Shown one piece after another: positions 45,963 to 54,137 of a stretch of 64,000 bases of DNA. Made by a program: the position numbers and the translations under genes. The notes under the pieces are model-generated. The model did not search any database. It had not been told where the DNA came from and saw only the letters and a program-made list of their open reading frames with translations. Within the stretch, counting starts at the first letter, position 1, and each line of letters starts with the position of its first letter. The stretch spans positions 248,001 through 312,000 of the forward strand of contig CAWJEG010000013.1 in assembly GCA_963841845.1 (NCBI GenBank), written 5' to 3'. This DNA is from CAVVGZ01 sp963841845. GTDB taxonomy: Bacteria; Chloroflexota; Anaerolineae; Anaerolineales; Anaerolineaceae.

Positions 45963-48008
45963 GTGCCAAATCGTCTGATCCATGAGACATCGCCGTATTT
46001 AATCCAGCATGCAAATAATCCGGTTGATTGGTATCCTTGGGGTGAGGAAGCTTTTCGTAAAGCAAAGGAGGAAGGAAAACCTATCTTTTTGAGTATTGGG
46101 TATTCTGCTTGCCACTGGTGCCATGTAATGGAAAAAGAATCATTCGAAAATGATGAGACAGCAAGAATATTGAATGACAAATTTATTAGCATCAAGGTAG
46201 ATCGTGAACAACGTCCTGATCTGGACAATATTTATATGGATGCTGTCCTTGCGATCACAGGACAAGGTGGATGGCCACTCTCTGTATTCCTAACCCCAGA
46301 ATTAATACCATTTTATGGTGGCACGTACTTTCCACCCAACCCCCGCTTTGGATTGCCATCATTCAACGAAATATTATTCAATATTTCAAAAAATTGGGAG
46401 AATAATCCACGGGAAATACTTCAAAATTCAGAGAAAATTTTCCGTCATCTATCTACAAAAGTTCATAGGGGAAATTCTATCAGTACATCCCTGGATCCAT
46501 CCTTGATTTCCAGGGCTGCCAAATCTCTACTTAATTATTATGATTATGAAAATGGCGGTTGGGGAAATGCCCCAAAATTTCCTCAACCAATAAATATATT
46601 GTTTCTTATGAATCTCGCCTTCAATGGAGATAAAAATTGTGAAGCAGTAGTCAAACATGTATTAATGATGATGTGCCGGGGAGGGATATATGACATCCTT
46701 GGCGGAGGTTTCCATCGTTACAGCACAGATGAACTTTGGTTAATTCCTCATTTTGAAAAAATGCTCTACGATAATGCCCAATTAGCTCTGGCATATCTTC
46801 GTGGTTATTTGCTCACCGGTGAAAAGGAACTTAAAAACACCTGCGAAGGAATACTTGATTTTATGATAAGTGAATTGAGGGATCCTGCTGGGGGTTTCTA
46901 CAGCAGTTTAGATGCTGATTCCGAAGGGATAGAAGGAAAATTTTATACCTGGACCTTTGAGGAGTTGCGATCCAATCTCTCCAATGACGAATTTCAATTT
47001 CTTTCAAAAGCCTGTAATATATCGGAGGATGGAAACTTTGAGGGTAAAGTCATTTTACGCTACCAAAAATCCCATCGCGAAATGATGGTCAATATGGGAT
47101 TAGAAAGTGAAATTTTTTATTTTAAATTGGAAAATATCCGTACTAAACTATTACAACTAAGATCTAAGAGAATTCACCCCTCCCTGGACGATAAAATCCT
47201 CACCTCCTGGAACGCATTAGCAATGATCTCATTTGCAGAAGCAGCCAGGTACTTAAATCGCCCTGATTACCAAATTGTTGCAAGTGAAATTGGAGAGTTT
47301 TTGCTACGCGAATTGTTAAGGGATGGGAGTTTATTCCGCTCCTGGAGGCTTGGAAAAGTAAGTATAAATGCATACCTGGAAGATTACAGCACATTAATCC
47401 TGGGTCTTTATGCAATTTATCAAGCAGATTTTAATCCAGGGTGGTTGGATAAAATTAATATATTGATTCAAGATTTGATCAAATTGTTTTATAATCCCGA
47501 TTTCTCGGGTTTTTTCGACACATCAAACTTCCATAGTGGATTGATATATAAACCGAAGAATCTTCGAGATAATGTGACTCCCTCCGGAAATGCAATGGCT
47601 GTTTATGCTTTATTATTACACGCAGCATTTACCGGAAATATTTATTATCGAAACATTGCAGAAAAAACACTTTCAGGAATGCAAGATTTCATTGAAGTTG
47701 ATCCATTTGGATTTCCATTCTGGCTGCAAGCATTGGATTTGGTTAATTCCGATATTAAACAAGTGGCACTTGTCTGGCCGCAACACCAACAAAAAGATCC
47801 ACGTTTTTTCAACCTAATTAATAAGATGTATCGTCCGAATTTGATAACAGCGGCTAGTCCATATCCTTCCAATATGAATGTACCGGAATTACTCCATGGT
47901 CGTTCACCAATTGATAACCGGATGACTGCATATGTTTGTCACCGATTTACATGTAAACAACCGGTTACAGCAATTGAAGAATTTTCTAGATTGATTGATG
48001 ATATATAA
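45963..48008 (+). CDS. Thioredoxin-domain protein of the YyaL/DUF255 family
   Basis: A 681-residue soluble protein. The N-terminal thioredoxin-like DUF255 domain has the family sequence NRLIHETSPYLIQHANNPVDW and the redox-like SACHWCHVM (CxxC). The large C-terminal part is an alpha/alpha-toroid related to N-acylglucosamine 2-epimerase folds (GGFHRYSTDELWLIPHFEKM, then LYDNAQLA, and GGFYSSLDADSEG). Members include YyaL and human SPATA20; no reaction is established. GTG start, supported by a GGGAGG site. A terminator-like hairpin follows. Confidence 0.9.
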   Translation: MPNRLIHETSPYLIQHANNPVDWYPWGEEAFRKAKEEGKPIFLSIGYSACHWCHVMEKESFENDETARILNDKFISIKVDREQRPDLDNIYMDAVLAITGQGGWPLSVFLTPELIPFYGGTYFPPNPRFGLPSFNEILFNISKNWENNPREILQNSEKIFRHLSTKVHRGNSISTSLDPSLISRAAKSLLNYYDYENGGWGNAPKFPQPINILFLMNLAFNGDKNCEAVVKHVLMMMCRGGIYDILGGGFHRYSTDELWLIPHFEKMLYDNAQLALAYLRGYLLTGEKELKNTCEGILDFMISELRDPAGGFYSSLDADSEGIEGKFYTWTFEELRSNLSNDEFQFLSKACNISEDGNFEGKVILRYQKSHREMMVNMGLESEIFYFKLENIRTKLLQLRSKRIHPSLDDKILTSWNALAMISFAEAARYLNRPDYQIVASEIGEFLLRELLRDGSLFRSWRLGKVSINAYLEDYSTLILGLYAIYQADFNPGWLDKINILIQDLIKLFYNPDFSGFFDTSNFHSGLIYKPKNLRDNVTPSGNAMAVYALLLHAAFTGNIYYRNIAEKTLSGMQDFIEVDPFGFPFWLQALDLVNSDIKQVALVWPQHQQKDPRFFNLINKMYRPNLITAASPYPSNMNVPELLHGRSPIDNRMTAYVCHRFTCKQPVTAIEEFSRLIDDI

Positions 48009-48034
48009 TTACACAAAACCATCCCGGAAAAAAT

Positions 48035-48068
48035 AATCCCATTTATTGAGATGATTATTGGGATTTTT
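48035..48068 (+). terminator. Terminator-like hairpin after the DUF255 gene
   Basis: Seven-base stem AATCCCA/TGGGATT (48035-48041 and 48059-48065) with further weak pairing in the 17-base loop, followed by T residues. Confidence 0.5.
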
Positions 48069-48143
48069 CCAATGAAATGACGAAAATATTTCGATTTTTC
48101 AGTAAAATATTTTCCGCTTTTTATCCAATACTCAGGAGTGATC

Positions 48144-49424
48144 ATGGAGAAATTTATTATAGAGGGGGGACACCCCCTCCACGGAGAGGTATTTCCGTCA
48201 GGAAATAAAAATGCAGCTTTACCGATGTTGGCAGCCTGTTTATTAACGAATGAACCGGTAACATTACATAATGTTCCTGATATTAAAGATGTAACTACGA
48301 TGAGGGCATTAATCGAATCTCTTGGTGTTAGTATTTCTACCATCGATAAACACACCTGGAAAATTCATTCACGAGAGGTTCGTCCAGCTGACTTAGACCC
48401 TGAACTCTGCCGGAAAATCCGCGCTTCCATACTATTAGCTGGACCTATGCTGGCAAGATCCGGTGAACTTCACCTGCCACCTCCAGGCGGGGATGTTATT
48501 GGTAGAAGAAGGGTAGATACTCATTTACTTGCCCTCAGAAGTTTGGGAACAGATGTCACCTATGAAAGAAATTTTTACCTGCGGACAAACAAATTGATCG
48601 GGGCAGATATCTTACTCGATGAGGCCAGTGTCACTGCAACTGAAAACGCGGTCATGGCATGTGTTTTGGCTAAAGGAAAATCCATTATACGTAATGCTGC
48701 ATCTGAACCACATGTTCAGGAACTTTGCCAATTCTTGAATCTAATGGGAGCAAAAATCGAAAACATCGGATCGAACACCTTGCATATTTCCGGTGTAAAT
48801 GAACTCCATGGGACTGATGTATATATCGGTCCAGATTATCTTGAGGTGGTTAGCTTCATCGGCGCCGCTGTAGTTACAAATGGTTCTATTTGGATTCGAA
48901 ATGCCGGGCCGGAATACCTGGATATGATACGCCTTGTTTTTAATCGCCTTGGTGTAAATTGGGAAACCCATGATAATGATTTATTTATACCTCCGAATCA
49001 AAAATTAGTAATTGAATCGGATTTGGGGGGAGCCATCCCGGAAATAAGTGTGATGCCCTGGCCTGCGTTCCCAACTGATTTAATGAGTATCGCCATTGTG
49101 ATTGCCACGCAATCAAAAGGAACAATATTATTCCATGATTGGATGTACCCAAGCCGGATGTTCTTCATCGATAAATTAGTATCGATGGGGGCTCATATTG
49201 TATTGTGTGATCCACATAGATGCATTGTTCAGGGGCCTTCCAGGCTTGTTAACGAAAAAATGGAGAGCCCGGATATAAGGGCTGGCATGGCATTAGTAAT
49301 TGCAGCCTTATCAGCAGATGGGACTTCGACTATCCGCAATATTGGACAGATTGATCGGGGTTACGAGTTAGTAGATTATAAACTTAGGAGTCTTGGAGCA
49401 AGGATTCAAAGAGAAGCCGATTAG
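48144..49424 (+). CDS. murA: UDP-N-acetylglucosamine 1-carboxyvinyltransferase with Cys-to-Asp active site
   Basis: MurA-family enzyme of 427 residues, adding enolpyruvate from PEP to UDP-GlcNAc in the first step of peptidoglycan synthesis. The PEP/UDP residues GNKNAALPMLA are present at 20-30, the DLMS Asp in AFPTDLMS, and the C-terminal RGYELVDYKLRSLGA. The active-site loop reads PGGDVIGRRRVD: the usual Cys of GGC is Asp117, the change known to make MurA insensitive to fosfomycin, as in Mycobacterium. ATG 48144 is chosen because CAGGAG lies at the right distance; GTG 48138 overlaps it. A divergent MurA paralogue is the alternative. Confidence 0.9.
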   Translation: MEKFIIEGGHPLHGEVFPSGNKNAALPMLAACLLTNEPVTLHNVPDIKDVTTMRALIESLGVSISTIDKHTWKIHSREVRPADLDPELCRKIRASILLAGPMLARSGELHLPPPGGDVIGRRRVDTHLLALRSLGTDVTYERNFYLRTNKLIGADILLDEASVTATENAVMACVLAKGKSIIRNAASEPHVQELCQFLNLMGAKIENIGSNTLHISGVNELHGTDVYIGPDYLEVVSFIGAAVVTNGSIWIRNAGPEYLDMIRLVFNRLGVNWETHDNDLFIPPNQKLVIESDLGGAIPEISVMPWPAFPTDLMSIAIVIATQSKGTILFHDWMYPSRMFFIDKLVSMGAHIVLCDPHRCIVQGPSRLVNEKMESPDIRAGMALVIAALSADGTSTIRNIGQIDRGYELVDYKLRSLGARIQREAD

Positions 49425-49445
49425 AAAAAAATATGTATTTTAAAT

Positions 49446-49476
49446 AAAAAAAAGAAGGGATGACCTTCTTTTTTTT
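49446..49476. terminator. Bidirectional terminator between murA and trxA
   Basis: Perfect 13-base stem (49446-49458 and 49464-49476) with a 5-base loop, A-run on the left and T-run on the right, between two convergent genes. Confidence 0.88.
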
Positions 49477-49482
49477 ATACCT

Positions 49483-49839
49483 TTATTGGGTAGTTTGGGC
49501 TTCTTTGACTACTTCTAGAAACTGGTCTATTACTTCCCGCAGCATACCTTCCGGTAAAGCGCCAGTTTGACGATGGACAATCTTTCCATTTGCTACAAAT
49601 AACATCGTTGGTATTCCCTGTATACCAAATTTTTGTGCCCACTCTGAGTCTTCATCCGTATTTACTTTGGCAACAATTAATTTTCCCGCATAATCCTTTG
49701 ATATTTTTTCCAGTGCTGGAGCAACCATTTTACAAGGTCCACACCAGGGTGCCCAGAAATCAACGACGACTGGAACAGGAGAATTCATGACAGCTTTTTC
49801 GAATGCTGCATCGGTTACATGAATTGGTTCATTAAACAT
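49483..49839 (-). CDS. trxA: Thioredoxin
   Basis: Canonical thioredoxin of 118 residues with active site WCGPC in DFWAPWCGPCKMVAP, the buried Asp before it, the cis-Pro in GIPTMLFV and the Gly near the C-terminus (TGALPEG). It reduces disulfides of cytoplasmic enzymes such as ribonucleotide reductase, and is itself reduced by thioredoxin reductase, which is not in this window. Single gene with its own terminator. It is distinct from the membrane-bound CPPC protein at 15.4-15.9 kb. Confidence 0.96.
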   Translation of the reverse strand: MFNEPIHVTDAAFEKAVMNSPVPVVVDFWAPWCGPCKMVAPALEKISKDYAGKLIVAKVNTDEDSEWAQKFGIQGIPTMLFVANGKIVHRQTGALPEGMLREVIDQFLEVVKEAQTTQ

Positions 49840-50007
49840 TTATTTATGCCTCTTTCTTTTATAATTTCAAATTCAATCCACAATAAATTATAAACAGATA
49901 TTTATTAATTTGGTTATATTCTAATAATATCCTTCCAAATAATATTATATGTTTTGCGCCCACACCATAGATGTCAGAATGGATGGGAATCTTACTTGTT
50001 TACCCTT

Positions 50008-50724
50008 TCATTTTCGATGAAAGTCCACAAACCTATACCCAATACCCCTCTCAGTAAGGATATATTTTGGATTTGATGGATCTTTCTCTAGTTTTTGTCG
50101 TAAATAATTAACATAAAGACGGACATAATGTGACTCATCCCGATACTCATACCCCCAGACTTTCGAGAGAATCTGGTCATATGTTAAAACCCATCCGGCG
50201 TTCTGGACCAGGTGGTATAGTAATCTGTATTCAGTCGGTCGTAATTTGACGATCTCATTCTCAACCCATACTTCTCTTCGGCTAAAATCAATTCTTAGAT
50301 GGTCATCAATTTCAACCACTGGTTGGGAACCAACCCCTCCGGCTTCCGTTCTCCTTAATACCGCTTTAACTCGAGAAACAAGTTCCCTTGGACTAAACGG
50401 TTTGGTTACATAATCATCAGCACCCAGTTCTAAGCCTTTTATCCTGTCCTCTTCTTCCCCCTTGGCAGTCAACATTATCACGGGTACCGTGCTTATCTCA
50501 CGAATCAGTCTTAATACTTCAAACCCGTCCAGGTCAGGAAGCATAATATCCAGAAGGATCAAATCTGGAATTGAATCTCGCATTGAATTTATTGCACCTA
50601 CCCCATTATTAGCCTCTAACACATAAAAACCATCGTGTTCAAGATTTAGTCGAATAAACCGGACCATTCGCTCTTCATCATCAACAACAAGAATTTTTTT
50701 ATTATGAAATTGGTCGTCTGCCAT
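50008..50724 (-). CDS. OmpR/PhoB-family response regulator
   Basis: Two-component response regulator of 238 residues. The receiver domain (about 8-122) has VVDDEERM, the phospho-acceptor Asp in DLILLDIMLPDLDGFEV, LTAKGEEEDR with the conserved Thr, and the Lys in TKPFSPRELV. The C-terminal winged-helix DNA-binding domain (about 140-236) has LRPTEYRLLYHL and DESHYVRLYVNYLRQKLE. No histidine kinase gene is adjacent, so it is an orphan here. Upstream and target genes cannot be inferred. Confidence 0.93.
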   Translation of the reverse strand: MADDQFHNKKILVVDDEERMVRFIRLNLEHDGFYVLEANNGVGAINSMRDSIPDLILLDIMLPDLDGFEVLRLIREISTVPVIMLTAKGEEEDRIKGLELGADDYVTKPFSPRELVSRVKAVLRRTEAGGVGSQPVVEIDDHLRIDFSRREVWVENEIVKLRPTEYRLLYHLVQNAGWVLTYDQILSKVWGYEYRDESHYVRLYVNYLRQKLEKDPSNPKYILTERGIGYRFVDFHRK

Positions 50725-50926
50725 AATAAATCACTCCTAAATTATTTTCTATGTACAAAAAAGTGTCCAAAGTGTATATTTCTGGTAATTGGTGTGATGA
50801 GATTCTAAACATACAATTATTAAAATAATCTTAACCGTTACCTAATGTTTGTAATATCTCAATTTAAACCAGATTCTGCGGATTTCCTTAAGAATTACTG
50901 GATTATTTTATACGGAGTGATTGTTT

Positions 50927-51412
50927 TTATTGACCTGGAACAATCAGCATTAAATATTTCGACGCAGCCCATCCGCTTCGATTTTCATCATAAGGGGAAA
51001 CCAAATGCCACCAGACATATCCATCCGCCTCTTCAGGTCCAGCGGATACATTATACAATTCCGAATCTAATGCAACAAACTTCACCCCTGGCTGAGTTCC
51101 CGGACCTTCCCTGAGTCTTAATCCATCTCCATTGGTATTGTATATTTGGACCACCGATCCAACATAAATTCCACCATTGCCCGTAATGGATTCATCTATT
51201 TCTGGGGAGGGGCTGCTTATTATCAGATAGTCCATTTGTGGTGTCAGAACCGGAGCTGAAATTACCGTAATTTGATAGGGGTAATTTTGATTGTCCGGAG
51301 GATCGGGTTTGTACAAAAACATAAGTAATACCCAATTAGAGATTAAAAACAGAAAGATACCCAGTGCAATTAAGATAACCCAGCGGTTTATATTCGAAAA
51401 TAACCAGCGCAT
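50927..51412 (-). CDS. Membrane-anchored protein with an SH3b-like domain
   Basis: A 161-residue protein with one N-terminal membrane helix (about 11-34) and an extracytoplasmic part. That part ends in a bacterial SH3 (SH3b)-like domain: GSVVQIYNTNGDGLRLREGPG, then WWHLVSPYDENRSGWAASKYL. SH3b domains often bind cell-wall peptides. It is divergently placed from the Ser/Thr kinase gene 200 bases away. Kinase and wall-binding proteins often share envelope roles, but the link here is positional only. A short candidate coding stretch lies on the other strand but looks antisense and was not kept. Confidence 0.72.
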   Translation of the reverse strand: MRWLFSNINRWVILIALGIFLFLISNWVLLMFLYKPDPPDNQNYPYQITVISAPVLTPQMDYLIISSPSPEIDESITGNGGIYVGSVVQIYNTNGDGLRLREGPGTQPGVKFVALDSELYNVSAGPEEADGYVWWHLVSPYDENRSGWAASKYLMLIVPGQ

Positions 51413-51603
51413 AAGATTAATTATTTATAGAGAAGAAGAAAAATTCCAGTTGAAAAATCTCATTAAACGATATGATACCACCAGTTTATTACAATTATAT
51501 GCTCAGCAATTTTCAACCAAATATTTCAAAAATTTTCCAATAAATAAAAAAAATATTCCGCAAATTTTAACGAACCCATAAAATATTAGCTGATAAGTGC
51601 ATA

Positions 51604-51612
51604 TGATATAAT
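51604..51612 (+). promoter_or_regulatory. Extended -10 promoter of the kinase operon
   Basis: TGATATAAT, a perfect extended -10, ends 11 bases before the kinase ATG, so the transcript would start within a few bases of the start codon. No ribosome binding site is visible, consistent with a leaderless message. Confidence 0.6.
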
Positions 51613-51623
51613 TTTTCTCAGAT

Positions 51624-52694
51624 ATGGAAAATCCCGTTTCAAAATCCCCATTACTCGGAAATCGATACCAGCTCCAGCAATCTGTTGGTACTGGTGGCAT
51701 GGCGATTGTTTATCAAGCCTACGATTTAATGTTAGAGCGCCCTGTAGCAATAAAGGTATTAAAACAAAACTATTCGCAGGATACATCTTTCCGGGAGAGG
51801 TTCAAGCAGGAAGCAAAATCTGCTGCAAATCTTAGCCATCCCAATATTGTCACTGTTCATGATTTTGGTTTGGATAACGACAAATTGTATATTGTTATGG
51901 AATATGTACCTGGTACAGATTTAAAAACCATGATTAAGGAAACAAAGGTTTTCACGATCGATGAAGCAATACCTTTAATTGTCCAAGCCTGTGCAGGAAT
52001 TGGTTATGCTCACAGGGCGGGACTTGTTCATTGTGATATAAAACCTCATAATATGCTGGTCACCCCTGAAGTAAAACTCAAGGTAACTGATTTTGGCATC
52101 GCTCGAGCATTATCATCTATTAATCCAAACGAAAAATATGACATTGTCTGGGGTTCCCCTCAATATTTTTCCCCTGAACAAGCATCCGGAAACCCCCCTT
52201 CTCCAGCCAGCGATGTTTACTCACTTGGTGTTATCCTTTACGAAATGTTAACTGGCAAATTACCGTTTGAATCAACTGATCCTTCAATCCTGGCAAAAAT
52301 GCACCGGGATTCGAAACCTACCCCAGCGAGGCAGCTCAATCCAAATATCCCTGAGGCACTTGACCAAATTATAACGAAAGTACTTTCTAAAGAGCCTTCA
52401 GCCCGCTATCGAACAGCCGATCAGTTGGGAAGGGTATTACTTGCTTTCAGTCAGTTGGCACGGCCATATGAAGCAGATATCCCGTTTCCAACAACCGATT
52501 ACATTTATAACCAGCCAGTGAAGTCTTACCCGGTAATTCCCGCTTCTCAATCCCATAAAATTCGTAGTGCTGCAAAAAAAATCCGCCAGGACGCAATGGA
52601 TTTTGGAACAATAGGCATTGCGCTGCTGGCGATTCTTGCAGTTGCTGGACTAATCCCATTTTGGCTGTATATCTGGTTTTTATTACAATCCTGA
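51624..52694 (+). CDS. PknB-type Ser/Thr protein kinase, non-RD
   Basis: Membrane-anchored kinase of 356 residues. The Gly-rich loop GTGGMA (22-27) and Lys44 in VAIKVL are intact. The catalytic loop reads HCDIKPHN, so the Arg before the catalytic Asp138 is Cys137 (a non-RD kinase), and DFG is at 156-158. The activation loop before SPEQ lacks the usual Thr pair (YDIVWGSPQYF), so phosphorylation-based activation may be absent. The C-terminal half is a linker and one membrane helix (about 330-352) with almost nothing outside, unlike PASTA kinases. rpe follows after 6 bases, as in the prkC region of Bacillus. Confidence 0.93.
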   Translation: MENPVSKSPLLGNRYQLQQSVGTGGMAIVYQAYDLMLERPVAIKVLKQNYSQDTSFRERFKQEAKSAANLSHPNIVTVHDFGLDNDKLYIVMEYVPGTDLKTMIKETKVFTIDEAIPLIVQACAGIGYAHRAGLVHCDIKPHNMLVTPEVKLKVTDFGIARALSSINPNEKYDIVWGSPQYFSPEQASGNPPSPASDVYSLGVILYEMLTGKLPFESTDPSILAKMHRDSKPTPARQLNPNIPEALDQIITKVLSKEPSARYRTADQLGRVLLAFSQLARPYEADIPFPTTDYIYNQPVKSYPVIPASQSHKIRSAAKKIRQDAMDFGTIGIALLAILAVAGLIPFWLYIWFLLQS

Positions 52695-52700
52695 GGATTC

Positions 52701-53363
52701 ATGGGAAGAATATTGATTTCCCCGTCAATTTTATCTGCAGATTTTTCCAGGCTTGGAGATGAGATAAAAAAAATCGAAGCAGCCGGTGCAGATTGGATTC
52801 ATATAGATGTTATGGATGGTCAGTTTGTCCCAAATATATCCATGGGGTCATTTATTGTTGAGACTTGCCAACGCATTTCTGCATTACCAATTGATGTTCA
52901 TCTAATGATTGAACGACCTGAAAACCACATTAAGTCGTTTATAAATGCTGGTGCAAGTACACTTAGTATTCACATAGAGGGGAATCCAAATATTCACAGA
53001 ACTTTACAGGAAATCCATGAATTAGGGTGTAAAGCGGGTGTGGCTATCAACCCAGGGACTCCAGCTACCGCCCTTATGGAAGTATTAAATTTTGTTGACA
53101 TGGTATTGGTAATGAGTGTGAACCCTGGTTTTTCTGGCCAGTCATTTATTCCACACATTTGTAACAAAATTGAGGAAATTCATAATAACATCACCCGGAT
53201 TAATAATCGAACGATCATTCAGGTTGACGGTGGCATCTCCAGGGAAACTTTGCCTGCAGCGTACAAAGCAGGAGCATCTTGTTTTGTTGCTGCAACTTCT
53301 ATTTTTCGACATCCAGCAGGTATCCATAAAGCAATACAAGAATTAAGAGCCTCGACAGAATAA
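52701..53363 (+). CDS. rpe: Ribulose-phosphate 3-epimerase
   Basis: TIM-barrel epimerase of 220 residues interconverting ribulose-5-phosphate and xylulose-5-phosphate. Recognised motifs are SPSILSADFSRLGDEI at the N-terminus, HIDVMDGQFVPNIS with the catalytic Asp and metal ligands, DVHLMIE, MSVNPGFSGQSFIP and QVDGGIS near the C-terminus. It completes the pentose-phosphate set with tkt, rpiB and tal located 35 kb away. It lies six bases after the kinase gene, so both are probably cotranscribed. It ends at the terminator of the opposing rpmB gene. Confidence 0.95.
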   Translation: MGRILISPSILSADFSRLGDEIKKIEAAGADWIHIDVMDGQFVPNISMGSFIVETCQRISALPIDVHLMIERPENHIKSFINAGASTLSIHIEGNPNIHRTLQEIHELGCKAGVAINPGTPATALMEVLNFVDMVLVMSVNPGFSGQSFIPHICNKIEEIHNNITRINNRTIIQVDGGISRETLPAAYKAGASCFVAATSIFRHPAGIHKAIQELRASTE

Positions 53364-53395
53364 AAAAAATCCACAACTGGAATGCAATTGTGGAT
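53362..53395 (-). terminator. Terminator of rpmB
   Basis: Eight-base stem ATCCACAA/TTGTGGAT (53369-53376 and 53388-53395) followed on the minus strand by eight T residues. It overlaps the last bases of rpe. Confidence 0.75.
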
Positions 53396-53418
53396 GATGG
53401 AAAATAATTTGATTGTAA

Positions 53419-53601
53419 TTATTTACTTTTCGCCAATGTTTTTATACATTTTGCACAAAAGATTTTGCGAATTTTTTTACCATTTTCGAATACTGTTATT
53501 GCCTGTAAATTGGGTTTAAATTGTCTATTTGTTGCTCGCATTGAAAAACTTCTATTATGTCCAAACGTCGTGGTTTTACCACATGAGTCACATTTTGCCA
53601 T
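53419..53601 (-). CDS. rpmB: 50S ribosomal protein L28
   Basis: L28 of 60 residues with two CxxC pairs (KCDSCGK at the start and FCAKCIKTL at the end), the zinc-binding C+ form. The TTFGHNRSFSMRATNRQFKPN segment is diagnostic (quoted in part). It sits between rpe and asp23 in opposite orientation, matching the Gram-positive order in which rpmB is divergent from yloU. GAGAGG precedes the start. Confidence 0.95.
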   Translation of the reverse strand: MAKCDSCGKTTTFGHNRSFSMRATNRQFKPNLQAITVFENGKKIRKIFCAKCIKTLAKSK

Positions 53602-53740
53602 CTAAATACATCCTCTCTAATAATCACGCGGGCTAAAAATTTCCGCAGGTAATTTCATATTGGTGCTATTTTGAATTATTATTTTAACACAATTGATTAC
53701 ATTATTCAAGTAAAATTGAACTTTCTAGTAAATAAGGATA

Positions 53741-54097
53741 ATGAAAATGAGCGAAGGTATAAATCCTCTTGGTAATATCTATATATCACATCGAGCAATT
53801 GCATCAATAGCCTACCAATGCACCCAGGAAACCTATGGGGTTGTCGGACTGGCTGCCAAGAATTTGGCAACCGGTCTTGCAAATGTCCTCGTGAAAGATC
53901 CCACATTAGGAGTTGATGTTCATTTTGATGGAAGTATATTGGTGATCAACTTATTTATTGTTATTGAATATGGAACACGGATCAAGTCCGTGACAGCCAC
54001 AGTTGCAGACACTGTAAAATATCGCGTTGAGAAAATTGTTGGTATACCTGTTGATATTGTAAATGTTCATGTACGGGGATTAAGAGTTAGCGAATAG
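53741..54097 (+). CDS. Asp23/Gls24 family envelope stress protein (YloU-like)
   Basis: A 118-residue protein of the Asp23/Gls24 (DUF322) family. It begins with ISHRAIASIAYQCTQETYGVVG and ends with VEKIVGIPVDIVNVHVRGLRV, both typical of YloU-like members. Proteins of this family act in cell-envelope homeostasis, often membrane-associated through partners. The divergent rpmB and the following FakA gene give the same order as rpmB-yloU-yloV in Bacillus. Its precise biochemical role is not known. Confidence 0.9.
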   Translation: MKMSEGINPLGNIYISHRAIASIAYQCTQETYGVVGLAAKNLATGLANVLVKDPTLGVDVHFDGSILVINLFIVIEYGTRIKSVTATVADTVKYRVEKIVGIPVDIVNVHVRGLRVSE

Positions 54098-54137
54098 GAA
54101 TATTTTATAAGAATCATCCCTTTTTGATTGGAGTTTT

